A stretch of DNA of 11,277 nucleotides from Gracilibacteraceae bacterium (lineage in GTDB: Bacteria; Bacillota; Desulfitobacteriia; Desulfitobacteriales; Syntrophobotulaceae), in the NCBI GenBank assembly GCA_031263945.1, contig JAISEW010000020.1, forward strand, positions 1 to 11,277. The letters run 5' to 3'. The notes under the pieces are model-generated. The model worked only from the letters and a program-made list of their open reading frames with translations, had not been told where the DNA came from and ran no database searches. A program made the position numbers and the translations under genes. This document shows, in pieces, positions 5,741-11,277 of the stretch (its first letter is position 1; each line of letters starts with the position of its first letter).

Positions 5741-6760
5741 ATGGCGGTCATGAATAAAGAGTATATGGGACTTTCCGGCTCGCAAAAAGCCGCGGCCGTC
5801 ATGATCTCCCTCGGCGCGGAAACGGCGTCGAGCATTTATAAAAACCTGCGGGAAAATGAAGTGGAACAGGTCACCTATGAGATCGCCCGCCTGAAAAACC
5901 TTTCCGCCGAGACATTTGAAAATATTCTGCAGGATTTTTACGGCATTTGCCTTGCCCAGCAGATCATCGCCGAGGGCGGGCTGGACTACGCGCGGGAAGT
6001 CTTGGAAAAAGCTTTCGGCGCGCCGATGGCCACACAGTTTTTGGAAAAGGTGACGAAATCATTGCATACCAAAGCTTTTGAATTTATCCGCAAGGCGGAT
6101 TATAAAAACCTCATGGCCATCATTCAGAACGAGCATCCGCAGACGATCGCTCTCATACTTTCCTACGCGCGTTCCGATCAGGCTTCTACCATTCTGGCCG
6201 AGCTGCCCAACACGACCAAGATCGAAGTGGTGGAACGCATCGCCAAAATGGACCGCACTTCGCCGGAAGTGATCAAAGAAGTGGAAAAAACGCTGGAACG
6301 CAAATTCTCATCTATCGTCTCCACTGATTTCACCGAGCTGGGCGGCGTGGACTATATCGCGGAGATCATGAACGATATGGACCGGGGCAGCGAGAAATAC
6401 ATTTTCGACGAACTGGCCAAAAAAGACGCCAAACTGACGGAAGAGATCCGCAAGCGCATGTTTGTGTTCGAGGATATCATCAATTTGCAGCCGCGGGATA
6501 TTCAGCGGGCTCTGCGCGAAATCGACGCCGCCGATCTGTCCCGCGCGCTCAAAGGGGCTTCGCCGGAGGTGCAGGAAGTATTCTTCTCGAATCTGTCCAA
6601 GCGTATGAGCGAGACGGTGCGTTCCGATATGGAAGACACGGTCGTGCGCATGAGAGAAATGGAAGAGGCGCAGCAGAAGATCGTCGCTATATTCCGTCAA
6701 TTGGAAGAACAGGGACAAATTACCATTGCCAAGGGCGGGGGAGATGATATTGTTGGCTAA
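5741..6760 (+). CDS. fliG: Flagellar rotor (motor switch) protein FliG
   Basis: FliG is the C-ring rotor protein: its N-terminal domain binds the FliF tail, its middle domain binds FliM, and its C-terminal domain meets the MotA stator to generate torque and switch direction. The 339 residues match the family. The N-terminus has GLSGSQKAAAVMISLGAE. The middle domain carries the EHPQ motif (131-134, in NEHPQTIALILSYA). The C-terminal torque region contains the charged helix with EIRKRMFVFEDIINL and then ALREIDAADLSRALKG and ASPEV. AAAGGAG precedes the ATG at 5741; an ATG three codons later is possible but further from the ribosome site. It follows fliF by one base and its last codons overlap fliH. 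Confidence 0.97.
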   Translation: MAVMNKEYMGLSGSQKAAAVMISLGAETASSIYKNLRENEVEQVTYEIARLKNLSAETFENILQDFYGICLAQQIIAEGGLDYAREVLEKAFGAPMATQFLEKVTKSLHTKAFEFIRKADYKNLMAIIQNEHPQTIALILSYARSDQASTILAELPNTTKIEVVERIAKMDRTSPEVIKEVEKTLERKFSSIVSTDFTELGGVDYIAEIMNDMDRGSEKYIFDELAKKDAKLTEEIRKRMFVFEDIINLQPRDIQRALREIDAADLSRALKGASPEVQEVFFSNLSKRMSETVRSDMEDTVVRMREMEEAQQKIVAIFRQLEEQGQITIAKGGGDDIVG

Positions 6761-7511
6761 TGTCATTAAATCCGGTTATGTAAACCTGGGAGAGAGCTAC
6801 GAGCTGGATCCGGAAATATTCAAACCCAGTTTGGAAATCGCGGAGACAGACGAAAGAGAAACGGAAGCGATGGCTTTTTCCCGCCAGCTGATCATGGAGG
6901 CTCGCCAGCAGGCCGGGCGGATCAAGCAGGAAGCGCTGGATTCCGCCCATAAAACTTTGACGGCGGCGGCGCAGGAGCGCGAACGGCTCTTGGCCGAAGC
7001 GGAAAAATCCGCGCGGGAGCGAGGTTACGCCGAAGGATATGACGCGGGTTACGCCAAAGGATATAAAGAGGCGCGCGAGTCGCAGCGGGAGATCGCGACG
7101 GCGCTGACGGAAGCTTTTTCCGCGCTGGAAAACGAATGGGAGCGGCATTTGAGCGAAAGTCTCGACGATTTGAAATACCTGGCGCTGGAAGTGGCGGAAA
7201 AGATCGTCGGCCGTGAGATCGCCGCCGACCGCGATATTTATTTTGGCATGATAGACGAGGCCCTGCGCGCTTTCCGCGATTACGACTGGGTCGACGTCTG
7301 TTTCTCGGCCGAGGACGAGGAATTGGCCGCGCGGGTGGAAAAAAAGCTGGCGGAGCGCGTCACGGCGGGCAATAAGTTTGTCAAGATCCGTCTGCTGAAG
7401 GAACTGCCGCCCGCGGCCTGTATCGTGGAAACGAACGCCGGGGCGGTAGACGTCAGTCCCGGCGTGCAATTGCACCAAATATCCCGATTACTGGAAGAGC
7501 AGGTGTCGTGA
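6744..7511 (+). CDS. fliH: Flagellar export ATPase regulator FliH
   Basis: FliH is the soluble stator-like partner of the FliI ATPase in the flagellar export apparatus; it resembles the b and delta subunits of F-type ATPases. The product is 255 residues if it starts at ATG 6744. It opens ANVIKSGYVNLGESYELDP. A long alpha-helical charged stretch follows (about 45-115), with a regular GYAEGYDAGYAKGYKEAR (94-111) in which GY recurs every four residues, like the glycine repeats known in FliH. The globular C-terminal domain carries LALEVAEKIVGREI (146-159) and KIRLLKELPPAACIVETNAG. Start choice is uncertain: ATG 6744 has AAGGG eight bases upstream, while TTG 6750 has GGGGGAG at six bases. Either overlaps the end of fliG (by 17 or 11 bases). 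Confidence 0.93.
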   Translation: MILLANVIKSGYVNLGESYELDPEIFKPSLEIAETDERETEAMAFSRQLIMEARQQAGRIKQEALDSAHKTLTAAAQERERLLAEAEKSARERGYAEGYDAGYAKGYKEARESQREIATALTEAFSALENEWERHLSESLDDLKYLALEVAEKIVGREIAADRDIYFGMIDEALRAFRDYDWVDVCFSAEDEELAARVEKKLAERVTAGNKFVKIRLLKELPPAACIVETNAGAVDVSPGVQLHQISRLLEEQVS

Positions 7512-8830
7512 TGGTGACCAGCGTCTTGCCGCGTTACCGGCAAAAACTGAAAAATTACGACTCGTTCAAATACATGGGAGTGGTGGATCGGGTCGCCGGC
7601 CTGCTGATCCAGTCCATCGGACCGGAAGCGCGCATGGGCGACGTATGCCGTTTGCGCGTTCTGGGCGAGGAAGAAGGCGTGATGGCCGAGGTGGTCGGGA
7701 TCCAGGAAAACCGGATCTTGCTCATGCCCTATGACGACGTGAAAGGGATCGGGCTGGGCAGCAGCGTGGAAAACCTGGGCGGCAAGCTGCGGATCCCGGT
7801 GGGGGAAGGTCTGAAAGGCCGGATCGTGAACGGGGTGGGCCAGGTGATCGACGACAGGGGACCGCTGGCCGGGGAATTTCATATGCGGCCGGCGGAACGT
7901 CATTATGCCAATCCGCTGGCGCGGCCGCGCATCACGGATAAGCTGACTTTTGGCGTCAAGGCGATCGACAGTTTGCTCACGATAGGCAAAGGGCAGAGGA
8001 TGGGGATTTTTTCCGGCAGCGGCATCGGCAAGAGTACGCTGATGGGGATGATCGCTCGCAATATTTCCGCCGACGTCAACGTCATCGCCTTGGTGGGCGA
8101 GCGGGGCCGGGAGGTGCTGGATTTTATCGGCAAGGACTTGGGCGAGGACGGTATGCGCAAATCGGTACTCGTAGTGGCGACCTCGGATCAGCCGGCCATG
8201 ATGCGCTCCAAATGCGCGGTGGTGGCCACGGCTATTGCCGAATATTTCCAGGAGGAAGGCCAGGACGTGCTGCTGATGATGGATTCGCTGACGCGCTTTG
8301 CCATGGCGCAGCGGGAAATAGGCCTCGCGGTCGGGGAGCCGCCGGTGTCGCGCGGCTATCCGCCCTCCATTTACGCGGATCTGCCGAAACTCCTGGAGCG
8401 CAGCGGGAATTTTACCAGCGGCTCGATCACGGGGATCTACACGGTTCTCGTCGAAGGGGACGATACGAACGAACCCATCAGCGACACGGTGCGCGGCATT
8501 TTGGACGGGCATATCATCCTTTCCCGCGCGCTGGCGCAGCGCAATCACTATCCCCCGATCGACATCGGCATGAGCATTTCCCGCCTGATGAACGACATCG
8601 TGACGGAAGATCAGCTGGACATGGCTCAGAAAATGCGCGAACTCCTGGCGGTGTATTACGCCAATTATGATATCATCGCCATCGGAGCTTATAAAAAAGG
8701 CAGCAACCCGCGCGTGGACAGGGCCTTGCGCTACATCGACCGGCTCAACGCTTTCCTGCGGCAAGAGATAGAAGCGAGTTTCACCTACGAGGAGACTCTC
8801 GCGCTCATGGCCGAGGCGCTGGAGGGATGA
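7511..8830 (+). CDS. fliI: Flagellar protein export ATPase FliI
   Basis: FliI is the hexameric ATPase of the flagellar type III export apparatus, related to the F1-ATPase beta subunit; it helps release and unfold export substrates. The 439 residues match the family. An N-terminal beta-barrel domain (about 1-95) precedes the Rossmann core with Walker A GSGIGKST (169-176), LVGERGREV, and Walker B VLLMMD (253-258). The type III ATPase signature follows: MAQREIGLAVGEPP and SRGYPPSIYADLPKLLERSG. The C-terminal helical domain has GAYKKGSNPRVDRA. The ATG at 7511 overlaps the fliH TGA by one base, with GCAGGTG about seven bases upstream; GTG at 7508 and GTG at 7514 are alternatives that change the length by one residue. 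The junction indicates coupling with fliH. Confidence 0.97.
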   Translation: MVTSVLPRYRQKLKNYDSFKYMGVVDRVAGLLIQSIGPEARMGDVCRLRVLGEEEGVMAEVVGIQENRILLMPYDDVKGIGLGSSVENLGGKLRIPVGEGLKGRIVNGVGQVIDDRGPLAGEFHMRPAERHYANPLARPRITDKLTFGVKAIDSLLTIGKGQRMGIFSGSGIGKSTLMGMIARNISADVNVIALVGERGREVLDFIGKDLGEDGMRKSVLVVATSDQPAMMRSKCAVVATAIAEYFQEEGQDVLLMMDSLTRFAMAQREIGLAVGEPPVSRGYPPSIYADLPKLLERSGNFTSGSITGIYTVLVEGDDTNEPISDTVRGILDGHIILSRALAQRNHYPPIDIGMSISRLMNDIVTEDQLDMAQKMRELLAVYYANYDIIAIGAYKKGSNPRVDRALRYIDRLNAFLRQEIEASFTYEETLALMAEALEG

Positions 8831-8832
8831 GC

Positions 8833-8853
8833 ATGAAGGGTAAGAACCGATGA
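8833..8853 (+). CDS. Possible six-codon leader frame coupled to fliJ
   Basis: ATG at 8833 is preceded by GGAGGG with six bases of spacing, a stronger ribosome site than the one before fliJ. The frame encodes MKGKNR and stops with a TGA that overlaps the fliJ ATG as ATGA (8850-8853). Ribosomes ending here could restart at fliJ. It has no function I can name and might be a by-product of the fliI stop region. Confidence 0.3.
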   Translation: MKGKNR

Positions 8854-9296
8854 AAAAATTCAGTTTTTCGCTGGGATCCGTATTGCGGGTGAAAGAGCAG
8901 TTTTTGTCCGTCGCGCAGACGGAACTGGCTCGCCTGAACGACGCCATCGCCCGCCAAGAGGAGGCGGAGGAGGAAAATCGCCGGCACAGCGCGGCCAATG
9001 ACCGTAAATACGCCGAAGAGCAGGCGAAGGGGATCGACCCGCGGTTGATGGTCTGTTACGCCGATTACCGCGGGCAGTTATACCGGCAGCTGCAAGAGAT
9101 CCAAAAGAAGAAAATGGCTCTGTTTAAAGACAGGGATGATGTTATAGAAAAAATCGTCGAACTGAAAGTGGAGATAGCCGCATTGGAGAAATTGCGGGAA
9201 AACGAGTGGCTGGCTTATCAGGCGGAAAGCCGCAAGGAAGAGGAACGCGCCGTAGAAGAATTTATCGGGTTCCGGCGTGTTGCAGGAGGTATCTGA
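8850..9296 (+). CDS. fliJ: Flagellar export chaperone/ATPase stalk protein FliJ
   Basis: FliJ is a small coiled-coil protein of the export apparatus; it sits in the FliI hexamer like the gamma stalk of F1-ATPase and contacts the export gate. The 148 residues fit the family. It opens MKKFSFSLGSVLRVKEQFLS, typical of FliJ (F.F.L..VL..KE). Nearly the whole length is charged and helix-forming (LARLNDAIARQEEAEEENRR; QLQEIQKKKMALFKDRDDVI; AALEKLRENEWLAYQ), fitting an antiparallel coiled coil. The ATG at 8850 has AAGGG at nine bases and also overlaps the stop of a six-codon frame. It lies 19 bases after fliI. Identification rests on fold-like features, the N-terminus and context, since the family is poorly conserved. 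Confidence 0.9.
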   Translation: MKKFSFSLGSVLRVKEQFLSVAQTELARLNDAIARQEEAEEENRRHSAANDRKYAEEQAKGIDPRLMVCYADYRGQLYRQLQEIQKKKMALFKDRDDVIEKIVELKVEIAALEKLRENEWLAYQAESRKEEERAVEEFIGFRRVAGGI

Positions 9297-9325
9297 ATCC
9301 AGTGAAGATCCAGGAAAGGGGGACA

Positions 9326-10477
9326 ATGAAACAGATGATCACTCAAGTGACAGAAAGCGCGGGGACTCAGGCCGCGGCTCCCAGACCGGTCACGGAGCGC
9401 AATAAACCGGAAAAATCTTTCGCGGAGTTATTGGGCAGCCGGGCGGGGAAAACGCGCGAGCCGGTCGAGCGCCTGAATGACAGAGCCAATAGGGCCGACA
9501 AGTCCGAAGAGGACGGCGCGCCGGCGGACGCCCAATCGCCGCCGGCGGAAAACGTGCAAGTGGCCGCCGCGCGGCTGACCCCGATCATCGTTTTGCCGCC
9601 GGTCAGCCTGACGGTACAGCCGGAATTGACGGCGGCCCCGCCCGCCGTGCCGGCGGCGTCGGTCGCGGATCCGGGCGTGCCGGAGGCGGCGGCGGCAGTC
9701 GCGCCGGCGCTGCCGGAAGTGGCGGCGGCTCCGGCGGCGGAAAACACCTCGCCGCCGGGCAATACGCCGGCGGAGCCGGCGTCGGTCCAGGCGGCGCTTC
9801 CGGACGCTCCGCGCGCGGCGACCGGCCCGGCGCGGGCCGAAGCCGCGGAAGTCCAACCCGCGCCGCCGGCCTTGGCGGCTCGGCCTGACGCCGCCCCCGA
9901 ACCGGCCGCCGCCCGTCCGACCGGGGAACCGCGGACGGAGACGGCGGCGGTGAAACAGGCGCCGCTGCCGCTTGAGCAGCCGGCGCCCCGGGAGGCGCCG
10001 GTCGGGCATCAGGCCGGGCCGCCGGCGCCGCTCCCCGGGGCGGAAACCGTCACGGTCAGCGATCCCGCGGCCTTGATCCGTCCGCGGCTGGCTCAGCAGA
10101 CGGCGGAGAGGATCACGGTCATGGCGGAAGAAGGGATCCGGCAGTTTGAAATGACTTTGCAGCCGGAAAATCTCGGCGTCGTGACCGTCAAACTGACTAT
10201 TGAGGCGGGCCGCGCCGCCGTGCGCATCGAAACAGCCAATCCGCTCGCTCATCAAATCATCACCAGCCAAGCGGCGGAACTAAAGGAAATACTGACGCAG
10301 AACGGGCTGCAGCCCGAATATGTCCATGTCGCCTACAGCGGCGGCGAATCAAGGCAAAATCGGGACGAGCGGCAGCCGGAAGGAAAAAACGGCCTGCCGG
10401 GAAGCCTTAGCGCCGCGGACGACGAAGCGGACGCGGAAGAAGTTTTAGCCGCCGGCGCCTTGGATTACAGTATTTGA
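9326..10477 (+). CDS. fliK: Flagellar hook-length control protein FliK
   Basis: FliK is an exported molecular ruler that sets hook length and switches the export gate from rod/hook to filament substrates. The 383 residues have the usual three parts. The N-terminus contains KSFAELLGSRAGKTREPVE. A long Ala/Pro-rich linker (about 66-245) is nearly devoid of aromatic residues. The conserved C-terminal Flg_hook domain (about 263-342) has LQPENLG (278-284), VTVKLTIEAGRAAVRIE and AAELKEILTQNGL, matching the L.P..LG.V.V pattern; an acidic tail follows. The ATG at 9326 has GGAAAGGGGG just upstream; an in-frame GTG at 9302 would add eight residues but its ribosome site is more distant. Very high GC in the linker reflects GCG and CCG codons. 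It precedes flgD by 14 bases, as in many Firmicutes. Confidence 0.95.
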   Translation: MKQMITQVTESAGTQAAAPRPVTERNKPEKSFAELLGSRAGKTREPVERLNDRANRADKSEEDGAPADAQSPPAENVQVAAARLTPIIVLPPVSLTVQPELTAAPPAVPAASVADPGVPEAAAAVAPALPEVAAAPAAENTSPPGNTPAEPASVQAALPDAPRAATGPARAEAAEVQPAPPALAARPDAAPEPAAARPTGEPRTETAAVKQAPLPLEQPAPREAPVGHQAGPPAPLPGAETVTVSDPAALIRPRLAQQTAERITVMAEEGIRQFEMTLQPENLGVVTVKLTIEAGRAAVRIETANPLAHQIITSQAAELKEILTQNGLQPEYVHVAYSGGESRQNRDERQPEGKNGLPGSLSAADDEADAEEVLAAGALDYSI

Positions 10478-10491
10478 CGGAGGTGGAGCCA

Positions 10492-10935
10492 ATGGAATTC
10501 ACGGCTGCCGTGGATCTTGACAGCGTAAGCGCTTCAAACGCGCGGGCCCGGAATACCGGAACAACGGGTTCATTCGATCTGAACGATTTTTATTATCTTT
10601 TTGCGACACAATTGCAAAATCAGGATATGATGAATCCGGTAGACGATACTCAGTTTTTGGCCCAGATGGCGCAAATGGCCTTGATCCAGGCTATGGATCA
10701 GATGAACGCGATGACTTTGACTTCCTACGCTTTCGGTTTTATGGGCAAAGACGTCATCGTCGCCGATTTTGACTCGAGCGGCCAGCTTGTGAACACGAGG
10801 GGGGCCGTGGAGAAAGTGATCCTCTACAATGGAACGCCGCAGGTCTACGTGGACGGCAAACCTTACGGCGTGGAACAAATCATGGAAGTTTTCGCTTCCG
10901 GTATGGCGCCGGAAGAAGAAACAACCGCGCCGTGA
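10492..10935 (+). CDS. flgD: Flagellar hook cap/assembly protein FlgD
   Basis: FlgD caps the growing hook and allows FlgE subunits to polymerise; it is removed once the hook is complete. The 147 residues are typical of the short Firmicutes form and much less than the more than 220 of enterobacteria, which carry extra C-terminal domains. The defining N-terminal core is at about 33-72: FYYLFATQLQNQDMMNPVDD, then TQFLAQMAQMALIQAMDQMN (family pattern F..LL.TQLQNQDP.NP.D..QF.AQLAQ). The remainder (KDVIVADFDSSGQLV, then YVDGKPYGVEQIMEV) fits the short C-terminal region. GGAGGT lies seven bases before the ATG at 10492; a TTG at 10474 overlapping fliK is less likely. Confidence 0.95.
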   Translation: MEFTAAVDLDSVSASNARARNTGTTGSFDLNDFYYLFATQLQNQDMMNPVDDTQFLAQMAQMALIQAMDQMNAMTLTSYAFGFMGKDVIVADFDSSGQLVNTRGAVEKVILYNGTPQVYVDGKPYGVEQIMEVFASGMAPEEETTAP

Positions 10936-10962
10936 GCGGCGGATGAAAGTGAGGTAAATTAA

Positions 10963-11277
10963 ATGTCCAGAGCGTTATACACTTCGGTTTCCGGACTGAA
11001 GGCCCATCAGACCAAGATGGACGTCATCGCGAACAATATCGCCAATGTGAACACTTACGGCTATAAAACCAGCCGGGCCACTTTCCGTGACGTTTTCTAC
11101 CAGAATATCAGCGCCGGCGGCGGCTCTAACGCGGCGACCGGCGGTCTGGGCGGCATCAACCCCTTCCAGGTCGGCTACGGCGCCGCCGTGGCCAGCGTCG
11201 ATACCAATCACGCCAATACCGGCTACGCGACGACCAATATCGGCAGCGACTGCTATATCAACGGGACGGGTTATTTT
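10963..11277 (+). CDS. flgE: Flagellar hook protein FlgE, N-terminal part (partial)
   Basis: FlgE polymerises into the hook, the universal joint between rod and filament. The first 105 codons are visible; the gene runs off the right edge. It opens MSRALYTSVSGLKAHQTKMD and has the axial-protein signature VIANNIANVNTYGYKTSRATF (from residue 21), then FRDVFYQNISAGGGSN and GGINPFQVGYGAAVASVD. The window ends within DCYINGTGYF, where most hook and rod proteins have D-(L/M/F)-A/F-I-x-G-x-G-(F/Y)-F. The ATG at 10963 has GTGAGGT seven bases upstream and lies 27 bases after flgD. Other axial proteins (FlgF, FlgG) share the N-terminus, but the position after flgD and the NPFQVG stretch favour FlgE. Confidence 0.92.
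   Translation, partial: MSRALYTSVSGLKAHQTKMDVIANNIANVNTYGYKTSRATFRDVFYQNISAGGGSNAATGGLGGINPFQVGYGAAVASVDTNHANTGYATTNIGSDCYINGTGYF

Noticed and set aside
7280..8998. A long open frame on the minus strand opposite fliH, fliI and fliJ (about 570 codons).
   Set aside because: It spans three conserved flagellar genes on the other strand, has a His/Arg/Pro-rich shadow composition, and shows no ribosome site or family.
9428..10270. An Arg-rich minus-strand open frame opposite fliK.
   Set aside because: It is the complement of the Ala/Pro codons (GCG, CCG) of the FliK linker, which gives long runs of Arg; there is no promoter or ribosome site.

Overview
This window is most simply read as chromosomal DNA of a flagellated, GC-rich member of the Firmicutes, possibly the Negativicutes. 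That placement rests on gene order and on the look of the encoded proteins (argS next to pyrG; a flgB-flgC-fliE-fliF-fliG-fliH-fliI-fliJ-fliK-flgD-flgE cluster with a short FlgD). No 16S gene or database match was available, so it is an inference. I see no mobile elements, tRNA or rRNA genes, CRISPR arrays or prophage genes.

Left part (1-2525), read leftward: a promoter at about 2497-2525 drives an unrecognised 95-residue protein (2163-2450). Next comes a hairpin with a T-tract (2108-2136), then arginyl-tRNA synthetase (argS, 404-2092) and, 10 bases on, the N-terminal third of CTP synthase (pyrG, 1-393, cut by the window edge). The hairpin lies only 15 bases before the argS start, so argS should be reached only by readthrough or antitermination, unless the hairpin merely terminates weakly.

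Middle (2451-2995): a gene-free, AT-rich divergent control region of about 545 bases. It holds the leftward promoter, a 12-base direct repeat, a weak sigma-A-like site, a good sigma-54-like site (2677-2691), and several inverted repeats that could fold in the leader of the flagellar mRNA.

Right part (2996-11277), read rightward: eleven tightly packed flagellar genes. FlgB and FlgC build the proximal rod. FliE joins the rod to the MS ring, which FliF forms, and FliG is the rotor protein of the C ring. FliH, FliI and FliJ are the ATPase complex of the flagellar type III export apparatus. FliK measures hook length, FlgD is the hook cap, and FlgE (partial) is the hook. Gaps are at most 35 bases and two junctions overlap, as expected for one co-transcribed, translationally coupled operon that builds the basal body and hook in assembly order.

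The coding content is conventional. The less ordinary signals are the flagellar control region, the hairpin before argS, the unknown small gene, and a six-codon reading frame coupled to the fliJ start. I found no convincing new biological system here.
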